Assembly (NCBI GenBank): GCA_022820835.1
Contig: JAJEET010000085.1
Location: forward strand, 1-64,000
Direction of reading: 5' to 3'
Length of the DNA: 64,000 nucleotides
Source: Candidatus Poribacteria bacterium
Lineage (GTDB): Bacteria > Poribacteria > WGA-4E > WGA-3G
Part shown: positions 7,651 through 17,168 of the stretch, piece by piece
How the letters are laid out: each line of letters starts with the position of its first letter
Position numbering within the stretch: position 1 is the first letter of the stretch
Position numbers and translations under genes: made by a program
The notes under the pieces: generated by a model
Database searches by the model: none
The model's input: the letters and a program-made list of their open reading frames with translations, nothing else
What the model was told of the DNA's origin: nothing

Positions 7651-8931
7651 ATGAAACGATCTGTCTATACAATCCTTATCTGTTTATGCGTCGTTATACT
7701 CTTTGCGCCGTTCAGTCTGGCGCAGGTAGAAGAGATGGCGATTGGGAATACGTTCGGTGTTGGGGCGCGGACGATGGGGATGGGTGGTGCCTCAATTGCA
7801 CTCGCTGATGATTTTACCGCACTCTATTGGAATCCGGCGGGGATGGCACAGATCCAAAAGTTTGAGTTTTTTAGCAGCTTCTCACACAATCGAGCAAGCG
7901 CGAATACATATTTCACGGGTGACGATATAACGACAACGAGCCGGTCCGAGATGCGTCCGAATGCTATCGGGTTTGTTTATCCACTCATGGCAAGACAGGG
8001 AGGCTTGGCTATCGGTTTCGGTTACAATCGTCCACAGAACTTTGATTATCAGACTGCGATTATAGGTATTGATCCGAGTTCGGAAACCGATTTCAGCGGA
8101 CTCTCCGTTGATGAAATTGACGCGAACAGCGGCGGGATCGGGATATGGAGTTTTGGCGCGAGTGTGTACGTCACAAAGCATGTTCTGATTGGTGGTTCGT
8201 TGGATTTCTGGAGCGGTAATAGCCTGAATCACTTGGATACAACGGCTACTGACATCGTGAATATAGACAGCGAACTCTCGCGTTTCAGATACGACGACGA
8301 GGTGGATCGAGAGTATTCAGGCATAGGGGGTCGGGTAGGACTTCTTGCACATCTAACAGATAATATTAACCTCGGGCTGACACTCGTCGCACCGACTGAG
8401 TTAGGCGTTGACGAACTCTGGTACCAATCGACTTTAGAGGTCTATGATGATGGAGAAGAATGGTCGGATTCCGAAAGCGGGTCTCAAATCTACGACATTG
8501 AGCGTCCGTTTGAGGTTGGTGCTGGGGTCGCTGTGAAGTTGTTAAACAAGCGGCTGGTTTTGGCAGGTGATGTCCAACTCACGGACTGGAAACAGACGCG
8601 CTACGACCCGGCTCCCGCTGAGAACATTTCAGATGACAACTTTGAAAAATACTATGCCACTACGTTTCAGGTGCGAATCGGTGCGGAATATCGGATACCT
8701 GTTGTTGACACGCATATTCGTGTTGGCTATTTTCGAGATACGGTGCCGTTCACGGATGCTGAAATTGAGAACGCTCGCGATTTCTTGACAATCGGTGTCG
8801 GCAAAATCTTTGAGGAGACCCTAAAGTTTGATGTGGGGTATATGCTCGGTACATCGCAACGGAGTCGGAACGAATTGACGACGGAGCGACAAACACATCG
8901 GATCTTCGCTTCTGCTGCGTATCGATATTAG
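7651..8931 (+). CDS. Outer-membrane protein, OmpP1/FadL/TodX family
   Basis: 426 aa. Signal peptide (KRSVYTILICLCVVILFAPFSLA), then the family's N-terminal signature GARTMGMGGASIALADDFTALYWNPAGMA (about 35-63): the small-residue 'GxGGA' run and 'NPAG' typical of FadL hatch regions. The remainder alternates short hydrophobic strands, ending in an aromatic strand (FASAAYRY), as expected for a beta barrel of about 14 strands. FadL-family proteins carry hydrophobic substrates across the outer membrane; the substrate here is unknown. GGAGG lies 9 nt upstream of the ATG. A terminator follows at 9009. Confidence 0.9.
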   Translation: MKRSVYTILICLCVVILFAPFSLAQVEEMAIGNTFGVGARTMGMGGASIALADDFTALYWNPAGMAQIQKFEFFSSFSHNRASANTYFTGDDITTTSRSEMRPNAIGFVYPLMARQGGLAIGFGYNRPQNFDYQTAIIGIDPSSETDFSGLSVDEIDANSGGIGIWSFGASVYVTKHVLIGGSLDFWSGNSLNHLDTTATDIVNIDSELSRFRYDDEVDREYSGIGGRVGLLAHLTDNINLGLTLVAPTELGVDELWYQSTLEVYDDGEEWSDSESGSQIYDIERPFEVGAGVAVKLLNKRLVLAGDVQLTDWKQTRYDPAPAENISDDNFEKYYATTFQVRIGAEYRIPVVDTHIRVGYFRDTVPFTDAEIENARDFLTIGVGKIFEETLKFDVGYMLGTSQRSRNELTTERQTHRIFASAAYRY

Positions 8932-8957
8932 ATGTGACTTACGCGAATCTGTTTATA

Positions 8958-8978
8958 GGCGGGGTTTGAACCCCTGCC
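8958..8978. repeat. REP-like palindrome (GGCGGGGTTTG family)
   Basis: GGCGGGGTTTG then AACCCCTGCC with the tail TGCAGT. It is almost identical to 12487-12507, and both are intergenic. Confidence 0.55.
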
Positions 8979-9008
8979 TGCAGTGCTGGGTTTCAGATGA
9001 AAAAATAA

Positions 9009-9046
9009 AAAGACACGGGTGGAGTGGAAATTCCGCCCGTGTCTTT
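9009..9046. terminator. Bidirectional terminator between the FadL-like gene and rplQ
   Basis: AAAGACACGGG (9009-9019) pairs with CCCGTGTCTTT (9036-9046), flanked by A-rich and T-rich runs. It serves the convergent FadL-like gene and the whole ribosomal cluster. Confidence 0.85.
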
Positions 9047-9070
9047 ATTTTACTCTGCTAACGAATGCTG

Positions 9071-9475
9071 TCAAACGAGTTGGATGTAACCCATCTGTGT
9101 GCCGTCTCCTTTTCGGAGTTCGCCTCTGATGATACGTGTATAGCCGCCGTTCCGATCTTGGTATCGTGGTCCGATGTCATCAAAGAGTTTGCGTAGCACA
9201 AAATGCTTGTCAATTGAGGTAGCTTCCTCGCCTCTTCCGGGTTTGTAATGCAAATCTGACCCATAGAGCATTTTCGCAGCTTGTCGGCGTGCGTGCAGAT
9301 CCCCGCGTTTTGCGAGTGTAATTAATTTTTCTGCGATCCGCCGAAGTTCTTTACACTTAGGGAGTGTCGTTCGGATCTGTTCATGTTCAAATAGCGCGGT
9401 GGCTTGGTTTCGGAAGAGAGCCTTTCGATGGCTTGAGGTTCTTCCCAATTTCCTGCCGCGTTTTCTATGGCGCAT
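9071..9475 (-). CDS. rplQ: 50S ribosomal protein L17
   Basis: 134 aa. Begins [20 protein letters not shown], the L17 signature, and continues with [18 protein letters not shown] and [14 protein letters not shown]17 binds 23S rRNA near the exit tunnel. It is the last gene of the alpha operon, 33 nt after rpoA, with GGAGG 6 nt before the ATG, and is followed by the terminator at 9009. Length is close to the family norm of about 120-130 aa. Confidence 0.98.
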   Translation of the reverse strand: MRHRKRGRKLGRTSSHRKALFRNQATALFEHEQIRTTLPKCKELRRIAEKLITLAKRGDLHARRQAAKMLYGSDLHYKPGRGEEATSIDKHFVLRKLFDDIGPRYQDRNGGYTRIIRGELRKGDGTQMGYIQLV

Positions 9476-9508
9476 CGTCTTCCTCCATGTATGCGTTCTT
9501 GTGAAGCA

Positions 9509-10528
9509 TTATATCGGCGGTTGCAACGGAACTTGTGCCATATCATCATCACCGATGTCCACGTCGTCCATATCGTCTAAATTCATTCCGAGGTTCAGTC
9601 CCATGTTGGCGAGTTGTTCTTTGATTTCGTTCAACGAAGTGCGTCCGAAATTCTTATATTCCAACATGTCCTTTTCCTCTTTTACGACGAGTTCGCGTAT
9701 GGTTTTAATGTTTGCTGTTTCGAGGCAGTTGCTTGCTCGGACAGAAAGTTCGAGTTCAGAGACAGGTTTCGCTAAATAGCGATTTCGTCGTAACATAGCC
9801 TCATCAATTTCTGGTTCTGGTTCAACGTAGTATTCATCGAATTCTGTGAAGAGATCAAGTTGTTGTAGCAAAATAGTGGCTGCCCGTGTGACAGCGTCTT
9901 TCGCTGTGATCGTTGCATCTGTCCAGATTTCGAGGTTAAGTTTATCAAAGTTTGTCATATCGCCGACACGCGTCTCTTCGACCCAGAAATTAACTTTCTG
10001 AACTGGCGAGAATTTTGCGTCGACCGGAATTAGCCCGATGTCTTGTTGTGAAGACCTGTGTTCTTCTGCGAAAGAGTATCCTCTGCCGGTCTGCGCGTAA
10101 ATCTCTATATCTAAACCCTCACATTCGTCGAGTGTTGCGATATGCTGGTCGGGGTTGATAATCTCAACACGTGCATCTGTACGGATATCGGCGGCAGTGA
10201 CTTCACCAGAACCTTCCGATTTCAAGTTCATTTCTATCGGGTCATCTGTTTCTATCTTAAGTCGGATCTCTTTGAGATTGAGTATAAGCTGCACAACGTC
10301 TTCTACGACTCCGGGGATCGTGGCGTATTCGTGTTTTACCTGTTCAATTCGGACTGCCGTAATCGCTGCGCCTTTGATTGAGGAAAGAAGGACTCGCCGT
10401 AGTGAGTTGCCGAGCGTTGTTCCAAATCCGCGCTCGAAAGGTTCAGCTGTATATTTCGCGTAGTCGGGACGTAAGGTGTGTAGATCGGTTTTTAGACGCT
10501 CAGGCATTTCTAACTCGGATCTTATCAT
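9509..10528 (-). CDS. rpoA: DNA-directed RNA polymerase subunit alpha
   Basis: 339 aa. The N-terminal assembly domain (about 1-235) has FERGFGTTLGNSLRRVLLSS and VKHEYATIPGVVEDVV. A flexible linker precedes the C-terminal helix-hairpin-helix domain (about 250-315: LELSVRASNCLETANIKTIREL, LEYKNFGRTSLNEIKEQL), which contacts UP elements and activators. A short acidic Asp/Met tail follows. GGAGG lies 6 nt before ATG 10528. Standard position between rpsD and rplQ, although the gap to rpsD is 222 nt, longer than in many alpha operons. Confidence 0.98.
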   Translation of the reverse strand: MIRSELEMPERLKTDLHTLRPDYAKYTAEPFERGFGTTLGNSLRRVLLSSIKGAAITAVRIEQVKHEYATIPGVVEDVVQLILNLKEIRLKIETDDPIEMNLKSEGSGEVTAADIRTDARVEIINPDQHIATLDECEGLDIEIYAQTGRGYSFAEEHRSSQQDIGLIPVDAKFSPVQKVNFWVEETRVGDMTNFDKLNLEIWTDATITAKDAVTRAATILLQQLDLFTEFDEYYVEPEPEIDEAMLRRNRYLAKPVSELELSVRASNCLETANIKTIRELVVKEEKDMLEYKNFGRTSLNEIKEQLANMGLNLGMNLDDMDDVDIGDDDMAQVPLQPPI

Positions 10529-10750
10529 CGATTTCCTCCTATAGGGTTAAACTGAGTATGAGAACACACACGAACTAAGGAGCAGCCTGCACTCACATTC
10601 AACTGCTACTACTTAGTTCTGTGATGGTGCCGTATGTTTGGACATCCCTTAATTTCGCATCGCATCTTAATATACGCATTCCAGAGTACAACCTGTTGTA
10701 TATTCATAAGATACTCAGGTTTTGATAACGCACTAAATATAGAGATGTGC

Positions 10751-11383
10751 CTATCGGGAGTAAAGTTCAATGATGAGTTGCGTTTCAAGGTCCACAGCGA
10801 TCTGCTCTACTACCGGTGCACCTTGAACACGTCCTTCCACTTTATCCGTGTCGATGTCGAGCCATTCAGGTGCCCCGCGATGTTGCGCGTATTCCAATGA
10901 CTCTTGAATAGTTGCGAGATTTCGGCTTCGTTCACGTGGTGTGATGACATCACCAATTTGCACGATATAGGAAGGAATATTAACCCGTTTACCGTTCACA
11001 GTAAAGTGGTTATGCTTTACTAGTTGACGCGCTTGATTGCGAGAAGTGGCGAAGCCAAGCCGGTAAACGACGTTGTCTAAGCGACGTTCGAGAAAACTAA
11101 TTAAATTCTCGCCAGCAATACCTGATTGCCGTGCAGCTTTGAAATAGTAATTCCGAAATTGCTTCTCAAAAACACCATAGGTACGTTTGACTTTCTGTTT
11201 CGCGCGTAGTTGTCGACGATAGTTATCCCTACCGCGCCGCGGCGGGGTCTGTCCGTGTTGACCTGGTGGATAACTCCGACGTTCAAACGAACATTTCGGC
11301 CCATTACAGCGCCGACCTTTCAAAAATAGTTTCTCGCCTTCGCGGCGGCATAATTTACAAACTGAATCTAAATATCTGCTCAT
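10751..11383 (-). CDS. rpsD: 30S ribosomal protein S4, zinc-binding form
   Basis: 210 aa. The N-terminus keeps four cysteines (9, 12, 26, 31: CKLC and CNGPKC), which marks the zinc-binding C+ type of S4. The S4 RNA-binding domain (about 97-160) has FLERRLDNVVYRLGFA, QARQLVKHNHFTVNGKRVNIPS. S4 nucleates 30S assembly on 16S rRNA and often represses the alpha operon. GAGG precedes the ATG. Confidence 0.98.
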   Translation of the reverse strand: MSRYLDSVCKLCRREGEKLFLKGRRCNGPKCSFERRSYPPGQHGQTPPRRGRDNYRRQLRAKQKVKRTYGVFEKQFRNYYFKAARQSGIAGENLISFLERRLDNVVYRLGFATSRNQARQLVKHNHFTVNGKRVNIPSYIVQIGDVITPRERSRNLATIQESLEYAQHRGAPEWLDIDTDKVEGRVQGAPVVEQIAVDLETQLIIELYSR

Positions 11384-11401
11384 TCGATTTCCTCAGACTC
11401 C

Positions 11402-11773
11402 TCAAACCCGTCGTCTCTTCGGGGGACGACATCCGTTGTGCGGAATAGGAGTCACGTCTTTCATCAAACTGATTTCAAGCCCTGCAGCAGCAAGTGCACG
11501 TATAGATGACTCGCGCCCAGAACCAGGACCTTTGACTCTTACCTCCACCCGTTTCATGCCGTGATCCATTGCCCGACGCGCGCATGCTTCCGCTGTCTGC
11601 TGTGCCGCAAACGGCGTAGACTTCCGGGAACCGGTGAAAGTCATCCCCGCATTCGCCCAAGCAACGGTGTTACCATTTAAATCTGTGATCGTTATAATCG
11701 TGTTGTTGAAGGTTGCTTGAATATGTGCAATACCTTCAGGAACGTTCTTGCGTTCTCGTCTTCTACCACGCAA
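11402..11773 (-). CDS. rpsK: 30S ribosomal protein S11
   Basis: 123 aa from TTG 11773, with GGAG 7 nt upstream. Hallmarks: [52 protein letters not shown] and the C-terminal [16 protein letters not shown]. The basic N-terminal tail before NVPEG is only about 10 residues, shorter than usual. S11 sits on the platform of the 30S subunit. TTG as start is unusual for such a highly expressed gene, but no ATG or GTG is available upstream. Confidence 0.97.
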   Translation of the reverse strand: MRGRRRERKNVPEGIAHIQATFNNTIITITDLNGNTVAWANAGMTFTGSRKSTPFAAQQTAEACARRAMDHGMKRVEVRVKGPGSGRESSIRALAAAGLEISLMKDVTPIPHNGCRPPKRRRV

Positions 11774-11797
11774 AACGGTTCTCCTTTCTGATGAATA

Positions 11798-11910
11798 GTT
11801 GTCAGTTATCAGTTGTCAGTACGATTTTTTTTGTGAAAAAAATCTTTCAGTTGTCAGTATTCAGTTAAGAGACTTTGAAATTATCGAAAACCTCTTTTAA
11901 CTGTTAACTG
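11798..11910. repeat. Short CAGTT/GTCAGTT-type repeats in the rpsM-rpsK gap
   Basis: The gap contains repeated GTCAGTT/ATCAGTT units on one side and AACTGTTAACTG units on the other, so the strand can fold back on itself. Related runs occur at 22385-22412, 49545-49560 and 63726-63757. Confidence 0.5.
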
Positions 11911-11916
11911 TTAATA

Positions 11917-12309
11917 CTAACCGCTCTTGCGTGCTGTCTCTTTGGCTTTTCTGCCGACAGAGATCGTCTTCGCTTTTCCTTTACGGGTCCGCGCATTTGT
12001 ATTCGTGCGCTGACCACGAACCGGTAACTGCCGACGGTGGCGTAAGCCGCGATAGCTGTTAATGTCCATCAAGCGTTTGATGTTCTGATCGATTTCGCGT
12101 CGAAGGTCACCCTCAATTTTGTAGTTTTGGATTTTATCCCGGAGTAGACTGATCTCGTTTTCCGCGAGGCTATCGACTTTCTTCCCCGGATCAATATCAA
12201 GGTCGTTGACGATTTCGGAAGCGGTGTAGCGACCAATACCGTAAATTGCTGTCAGTGCAATATCTATCCGTTTATCTCTGGGTAAATCAACCCCAGCTAT
12301 CCTTGCCAT
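11917..12309 (-). CDS. rpsM: 30S ribosomal protein S13
   Basis: 130 aa. Begins [26 protein letters not shown] and contains the C-terminal [25 protein letters not shown] signature. S13 lies in the head of the 30S and contacts P-site tRNA and the L5 bridge. ATG 12309 has GGAGG 6 nt upstream. A repeat-bearing gap of about 140 nt separates it from rpsK. Confidence 0.98.
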   Translation of the reverse strand: MARIAGVDLPRDKRIDIALTAIYGIGRYTASEIVNDLDIDPGKKVDSLAENEISLLRDKIQNYKIEGDLRREIDQNIKRLMDINSYRGLRHRRQLPVRGQRTNTNARTRKGKAKTISVGRKAKETARKSG

Positions 12310-12576
12310 GCGTCTCCTCCATTTTAATAGTAGATCCCGTAATTACTTATACACTTGCCTCGTTATGTGAACTTGTGAATGTGTGTCTCACGGAGGCACA
12401 GGCTAACAGCCTATGCTACAAGTGTAAACATATTTTTGGATTTTACTATAATAGTAGAACTTACAATTAACGAAACACTTATAGAAGGCGGGGTTTGTAA
12501 CCCTGCCTGCAGTCGGGATGTTGTGTGTCAGTACGGATGTTGTGTGTCAGAGTGTAAATATATTTTACTATAAGGG
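12310..12576. repeat. Repeat-filled gap between rpmJ and rpsM
   Basis: No gene. It holds a palindrome GCACAGGCT-AAC-AGCCTATGC (12396-12415, like 30622-30642), a motif TGTAAACATATTTTTGGATT also found near 42740, the GGCGGGGTTTG palindrome (12487-12507, like 8958) and two tandem copies of GGATGTTGTGTGTCAG (about 12516-12554). Several dispersed intergenic modules have accumulated inside an essential operon. Confidence 0.55.
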
Positions 12577-12693
12577 TTAGCCTTGGCGTTGTTTGTGCTT
12601 CGGGTTTGAAGGACAAATAACGCGGACAACGCCTTTTCGCTTAATAATTTTACATTGAGCACATATTTTTTTAACAGAAGGTCTGACTTTCAT
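12577..12693 (-). CDS. rpmJ: 50S ribosomal protein L36
   Basis: 38 aa: starts [17 protein letters not shown] and ends with [12 protein letters not shown]. The zinc ligands are two cysteines at 11 and 14, one at 27 and His 33, the C+ form of L36. ATG 12693 has GAGG 5 nt upstream. It lies directly after secY; the usual adk, map and infA between secY and rpmJ are absent. Confidence 0.95.
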   Translation of the reverse strand: MKVRPSVKKICAQCKIIKRKGVVRVICPSNPKHKQRQG

Positions 12694-12717
12694 AAGAACC
12701 TCTTTCAAGTAAAGTCC

Positions 12718-14055
12718 CTAACGCCGTCTACCTTTGAGTTTTCGGTCTTTTAGGAAGCCTTCATAATGCCGGACGGTTAAGTAGGATTCGATTTGTGACA
12801 TGGTATCCAATACGACACCCACAACAATCAAAATGGAGGCACCATCCACCATGGTTGCTCCGATGTTGAGACGTGCTGTAATAATAATTGGAATCACGGC
12901 GATCGCGGCAAGAAAGACTGCCCCAGGGAGCGTGATCCGTGTCAGCGTCGTATTAATGTAGTCTGCTGTCTGTTTACCAGCACGGATACCGGGAATAAAA
13001 CCACCATATTTTTGCAAGTCCTCAGCCATTTGGACAGGGTTGATTTGCACGGCTGTGTAAAAATAGGTGAAACCGATGATTAATAGTGCATAGAAAGTAA
13101 GCCACAACGGTGTACCTGTCCCAACCAGTCCGAGTGCAATTGATCTCCATTCCCAGTCCGGTGGCAGGAAGCTAATTGCTGTCTCCGGAAACTGAATAAG
13201 GGTGATCGCAAAGATGATTGGAATCATACCTGCAGCGTTAACTCGCAGCGGCAGGTGTGTTGATTGCCCCCCAATTACTCTACGTCCACGTATCTGCCTA
13301 CCGTATTGGACTGGTATCTTCCGAACAGACAACGTGATAAAGACAGTCCCTGCAATCGCTACAATGATGAGTATGACCAGAACCGCGAGTTGCGCGATCC
13401 CAAAGTCCGGTCTTGTGAAAAGATTGGTTATGACCGTGGTGACACCGCCCGGCAAACCTGCGATAATCCCAACGGTAATAATTAGCGAGATACCTTGCCC
13501 AATTCCACGCTCTGTGATCTGCTCACCGAGCCACATAACGAAGGACGTTCCCGCTGTAAGGGTCAGTACTACGAGAAAATGCCACCATAAATTTGCGTTA
13601 GGAACGATTTCGCCTGCTTGCTCGCTAATGGCTTCTGGGTTCCGGAGGACGATACTAATCGTTATCCCTTGGATAATGCTGAGTATAACAGTACCATATC
13701 GTGTGTACTGCGTCATTTTCTTTCTGCCGTCGGGTTCCTTAGAGAGTTTTTCCAACGAAGGCACGATGACCCCGAGGAGCTGCATAATGATTGAGGCACT
13801 AATATACGGTTGTATACCGAGTGCGAAAATCGTCATCTGACTAAACGCGCCACCGGAAAACAGGTCTATGAACCCAATGACGTTGCCCCCACCACCCTCC
13901 ATGAGTTGGTTAAAAAACGCTTCAAGTGCCCCGTCGTCGATACCCGGCAGTGTAATATGAGCACCGAGGCGGTAGACGATCAAAAGCAACCCAGTAAAAA
14001 TGAGGCGTTTCCGCAATTCTGGAATTTTAAAAGCGTTTTGGAATGCCTTAATCAC
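12718..14055 (-). CDS. secY: Preprotein translocase subunit SecY
   Basis: 445 aa, GTG start at 14055 with GGAGG upstream. Ten transmembrane helices are visible. Signatures include FNQLMEGGGGNVIGFIDLFSGGAFS (plug region), YTRYGTVILSIIQG, RKIPVQYGRQIRGRRVIGGQS (cytoplasmic loop) and LPLRVNAAGMIPIIFA. SecY forms the protein-conducting channel in the inner membrane with SecE and SecG. It follows rplO by 30 nt. Confidence 0.98.
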   Translation of the reverse strand: MIKAFQNAFKIPELRKRLIFTGLLLIVYRLGAHITLPGIDDGALEAFFNQLMEGGGGNVIGFIDLFSGGAFSQMTIFALGIQPYISASIIMQLLGVIVPSLEKLSKEPDGRKKMTQYTRYGTVILSIIQGITISIVLRNPEAISEQAGEIVPNANLWWHFLVVLTLTAGTSFVMWLGEQITERGIGQGISLIITVGIIAGLPGGVTTVITNLFTRPDFGIAQLAVLVILIIVAIAGTVFITLSVRKIPVQYGRQIRGRRVIGGQSTHLPLRVNAAGMIPIIFAITLIQFPETAISFLPPDWEWRSIALGLVGTGTPLWLTFYALLIIGFTYFYTAVQINPVQMAEDLQKYGGFIPGIRAGKQTADYINTTLTRITLPGAVFLAAIAVIPIIITARLNIGATMVDGASILIVVGVVLDTMSQIESYLTVRHYEGFLKDRKLKGRRR

Positions 14056-14085
14056 TTATTTTATGTCCTCCTCGTTTGCAGACTC

Positions 14086-14562
14086 TCAAGCAGTGCTTTC
14101 TGTATTACTGTGTAAGCCGAGCACCTCAGTCGTGCCGCCCTTGGATTCAATTTTTTCAATTGCTGATTTTGAGAAACGGTGTGCTTGTACTTTTAGCTGT
14201 TTTTCGAGTTCACCATCTCCGAGGATCTTTATCAGGGCATCTTTACGTTTGATTAAGCCTGCTTCGCGAAGGGATTCAGGAGTTACCACCGCAGCATCGG
14301 CGAAAAGATTGAGTGTCTCTACATTGATAACATCATATTCGAGGCGTTTATGTCCCGTCCTCCGGGGTCCGCGTTTCGGCAGGCGACGCACCAGGGGCAT
14401 CTGCCCACCTTCAAACCAAGCTGGGATCGAGCCACCGGACCTTGATTTCTGCCCTTTATGACCGCGACCACAGGTTTTACCCCAACCTGAGCCAGGGCCT
14501 CTACCGACTCGTTTTCGCGAGCGTTTCGATCCAGGGGCAGGTTTAAGTTCATTCAATTTCAT
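14086..14562 (-). CDS. rplO: 50S ribosomal protein L15
   Basis: 158 aa. Gly/Arg-rich start MKLNELKPAPGSKRSRKRVG, then GRGPGSGWGKTCGRGHKGQKSR and FEGGQMPLVRRLPKRG, the L15 signature. Globular C-terminal half to the end. GGAG lies 8 nt before the ATG. Normally rpmD (L30) precedes rplO; here only 151 nt separate it from rpsE, too little for rpmD. Confidence 0.98.
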   Translation of the reverse strand: MKLNELKPAPGSKRSRKRVGRGPGSGWGKTCGRGHKGQKSRSGGSIPAWFEGGQMPLVRRLPKRGPRRTGHKRLEYDVINVETLNLFADAAVVTPESLREAGLIKRKDALIKILGDGELEKQLKVQAHRFSKSAIEKIESKGGTTEVLGLHSNTESTA

Positions 14563-14629
14563 CTCAAATACTCCGTTCCTTAAAAATATCCTACTACTAC
14601 TTTGTCAAGCCATAAATGATTGGTATATC

Positions 14630-14653
14630 GGGTGGGGGAACCCCGCCCCTACG
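14630..14653. repeat. REP-like palindrome in the rplO-rpsE gap
   Basis: GGGTGGGGGAACCCCGCCC followed by CTACG. It has the same architecture (palindrome plus CTAC tail) as the elements at 42704 and 48724 and occupies the place where rpmD would normally lie. Confidence 0.5.
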
Positions 14654-14713
14654 AACATCTCTATCCATCATTTTTGTGTGGACGTAACACTACGCGCCAC
14701 TATTTGCTCTGTA

Positions 14714-15232
14714 CTAACGTTTCTGGCGTAATTCTTCAACGGATAAATCGCGCAAACGTGCGACTTCGTTGATATCCTTGAGGTTCTTCAATCCGAGCAT
14801 CGTCGCTTCGGCAATATTTTTGACGTTCCGAGAGGATAAGCATTTCGTCAGTGCATCTCGGACGCCTGCAAATTCGAGGATCGCACGCGTTGCGTGGCCG
14901 GCAATAATCCCTGTTCCCGGACTCGCCGGTTTCAGCAATACTTTCGCCGATTTGAATTCGCAGGTAATTTCATGTGGAAGCGTACCGTTGACAATAGGCA
15001 CCCGAATCAGATTTTTTCGTGCATCAGCGAAACTTTTTCGGAGTGCTCCAGCAACTTCGCTTGCACTGCCGAATCCGATACCGACAATACCGTCGCGATT
15101 ACCAACAACCGTGAGGGAGTTAAAACTCGGTGTGCGGCGGCCTTTACCGACCCGCATCACACGGTTAATCGTAATCATGCGTTCCTCAAATTCAGATTCA
15201 AAATCATCTGGATTGATTTTTTCTTTAAGCAA
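14714..15232 (-). CDS. rpsE: 30S ribosomal protein S5
   Basis: 172 aa from TTG 15232 (GGAGAG just upstream). S5 double-stranded RNA-binding N-domain: RMITINRVMRVGKGRRTPSF, SLTVVGNRDGIVGIGFG. The C-domain has PHEITCEFKSAKVLLKPASPGTGIIAGHATRAILE, a clear S5 hallmark. S5 helps decoding fidelity and helicase activity at the mRNA entry site. TTG start inferred because no other start precedes the conserved domain closely enough. Confidence 0.97.
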   Translation of the reverse strand: MLKEKINPDDFESEFEERMITINRVMRVGKGRRTPSFNSLTVVGNRDGIVGIGFGSASEVAGALRKSFADARKNLIRVPIVNGTLPHEITCEFKSAKVLLKPASPGTGIIAGHATRAILEFAGVRDALTKCLSSRNVKNIAEATMLGLKNLKDINEVARLRDLSVEELRQKR

Positions 15233-15302
15233 AAAACTCTCCTATCCGATTCAATTTCTGTTCTGCAGATATATGTAGAACAGGGATCGGGTTGTGGCGT
15301 AA

Positions 15303-15671
15303 TTAGAACTTTAAGCCGCCTGCTCTCGCTGCTTCTGCGAGTGCTTTAATACGCCCGTGGTAAAGATGCCCGCCCCGGTCGAAGACAACCACTTCAATTC
15401 CTTGCTGCTTCGCTCTTTGCGCGATCAGTGTACCCACACTCTCCGCAGCTGCTATATTTCCACCGTTTGGCAAGCTCTCTTTCAGGTCCGGGGACAAACT
15501 GGAGGCTTCGGCCACCGTCACGCCGAGTTCATCATTAATGAGCTGGGCATAGATATGTTTTAAACTTCTAAAAACGGCGAGCCTCGGTCTTGCCTCCGTC
15601 CCGCTAATCTTTAGCCGGACGCGACCGCGACGACGTTGGTGGCTCATCCGCTTCTTTTTTATATGTCTCAA
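15303..15671 (-). CDS. rplR: 50S ribosomal protein L18
   Basis: 122 aa, TTG start 15671 with GGAG 5 nt upstream (an ATG eight codons later is a weaker alternative). Contains [30 protein letters not shown] and the C-terminal [21 protein letters not shown]18 binds 5S rRNA together with L5. Usual order between rplF and rpsE. Confidence 0.97.
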   Translation of the reverse strand: MRHIKKKRMSHQRRRGRVRLKISGTEARPRLAVFRSLKHIYAQLINDELGVTVAEASSLSPDLKESLPNGGNIAAAESVGTLIAQRAKQQGIEVVVFDRGGHLYHGRIKALAEAARAGGLKF

Positions 15672-15751
15672 GGGATCTCCTTATTACCGTAGGGCGCGTG
15701 CTCTTCATAAGGTATTCAAATTTAACGCATCGCGCACAAGATATAACACCA

Positions 15752-16318
15752 CTAACCAACGGCAGCTTTTCCCTCTTTTTCTGGGACCCGCTCGCCATCG
15801 TAACGGATACCTTTACACGGTTTATAAGTGTCAGGTTTCCGAATCTGACGAATAGTTGCTGCCACCTGTCCAACAAGTTGTTTATCAATGCCACTGACAA
15901 TGATAGGGGTGTGCGCTTGACCATCTATCGTCTCTGAGTCTTCAACACTTAAGGTGATACCCTCTGGCGGTGTGAAAGTCACAGAGTGTGAATAACCGAC
16001 ATCAAGCACCAAGTCTTTATCACGGACTTCTGCCCGGTAACCTGTGCCGACCACTTGTAATTTTTTCTCAAAACCGTCTGAAACGCCGGTAACCATATTC
16101 GCAATCAGACTACGCGCTAAACCGTGCAAGGCTTTGTACTGTTTAAGTTCACTCGTTCTTTGGACGGTTAGTACATTCTCTTCAAGCGTCACATCAATCC
16201 CGTCAGGGAGTTCCCAATTCAGGTTCCCTTTAGGGCCCTCGACGTGTACATCGTTATTATTTAGAGCGACCTGCACTTTTTCGGGCAGCGGAATCGGTTT
16301 TATACCAATACGTGACAT
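15752..16318 (-). CDS. rplF: 50S ribosomal protein L6
   Basis: 188 aa from ATG 16318. The frame is open for 13 more codons, but MSRIGIKPIPLPEKV is the canonical L6 start and has GGAG 8 nt upstream. Both L6 repeats are seen; the C-terminus ends GIRYDGERVPEKEGKAAVG, with VAATIRQIRKPDTYK just before. L6 lies near the factor-binding site of the 50S subunit. Confidence 0.98.
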   Translation of the reverse strand: MSRIGIKPIPLPEKVQVALNNNDVHVEGPKGNLNWELPDGIDVTLEENVLTVQRTSELKQYKALHGLARSLIANMVTGVSDGFEKKLQVVGTGYRAEVRDKDLVLDVGYSHSVTFTPPEGITLSVEDSETIDGQAHTPIIVSGIDKQLVGQVAATIRQIRKPDTYKPCKGIRYDGERVPEKEGKAAVG

Positions 16319-16363
16319 TCTATTTCTCCAAGTTCGTTGAGAGGGATCAGGGGACACAAAACC

Positions 16364-16765
16364 TTACCAGACGTAACATAGTACCTCGCCGCCGATCTTC
16401 TCTTTCCGACATTCTGGTGTAGTCTTTATGCCGTTGGAGGTAGATAAAATAGCGACGCCAAGTCCCCCGTAAACTCTCGGAAGCCTATCGGATTTCGCGT
16501 AAATCCGTCTTCCTGGTTTACTGATACGTCTCAGGTTCGTGATGACCTTCTCTTTTTTTGTATTGCCGTATTTCAAATAGATTCTTAAAATCCCCTGTTT
16601 CCCATCATCAAGCAGGCGATAGTTTCGGACGAAACCTTCTTCAGTCAAGATACGCGCGATTTCCGATTTGACTTTTGAAGAGGGGATCTCAACGCGTTCA
16701 TGTCCTGCCATATTGGCATTGCGGATACGTGTCAGCATATCAGCAATCGGATCGGTCATCGACAT
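16364..16765 (-). CDS. rpsH: 30S ribosomal protein S8
   Basis: 133 aa. Starts [20 protein letters not shown] and ends in a C-terminal domain with [20 protein letters not shown] and GGEVLCYVW, as in the family. S8 binds helix 21 of 16S rRNA and can repress spc mRNA in other bacteria. AAGGAG lies upstream of the ATG. Confidence 0.98.
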   Translation of the reverse strand: MSMTDPIADMLTRIRNANMAGHERVEIPSSKVKSEIARILTEEGFVRNYRLLDDGKQGILRIYLKYGNTKKEKVITNLRRISKPGRRIYAKSDRLPRVYGGLGVAILSTSNGIKTTPECRKEKIGGEVLCYVW

Positions 16766-16852
16766 GAAAGATTCTCCTTATTTGATTCTCTGTTGTGGAT
16801 AGCCACTCGAAGTTTTGTGTCTCTGTTGTCGGGCTATACGGGTTACGCTTTA

Positions 16853-17038
16853 CTACCAACTTGCTTTTCGGACACCCGGGATTCTACCGGCGCGTGCGAA
16901 CAGGCGGAAACAGATACGACACAACTCGAATTTGCGTAGATACCCGCGCGCCCTTCCACAATTTTTGCAACGGTTATATTGTCGAGTTCGGAACCGTGGG
17001 GTTCGTTTCTGTTTGGCAATCCATGCTTTGCTTGCCAC
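16853..17038 (-). CDS. rpsZ: 30S ribosomal protein S14, type Z (zinc)
   Basis: 61 aa from GTG 17038 (AAGGAG 10 nt upstream). The short form with two zinc-binding pairs CKNC and CRIC, followed by [18 protein letters not shown], the standard end of type Z S14. Together with S4 and L36 it shows that this genome uses zinc-binding ribosomal paralogues here. Confidence 0.97.
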   Translation of the reverse strand: MASKAWIAKQKRTPRFRTRQYNRCKNCGRARGYLRKFELCRICFRLFARAGRIPGVRKASW

Positions 17039-17168
17039 AGTCTAAATGCTCCTTTGTTTGTTTATCCGGAGGTTTATCATTGAAACGTCTGGATATTAGA
17101 AGTTAGCCGCGGGTCAAATCATCTATGTTTAGGGATCCACTACTGATCTCTTTTACAGCAATACCGTT

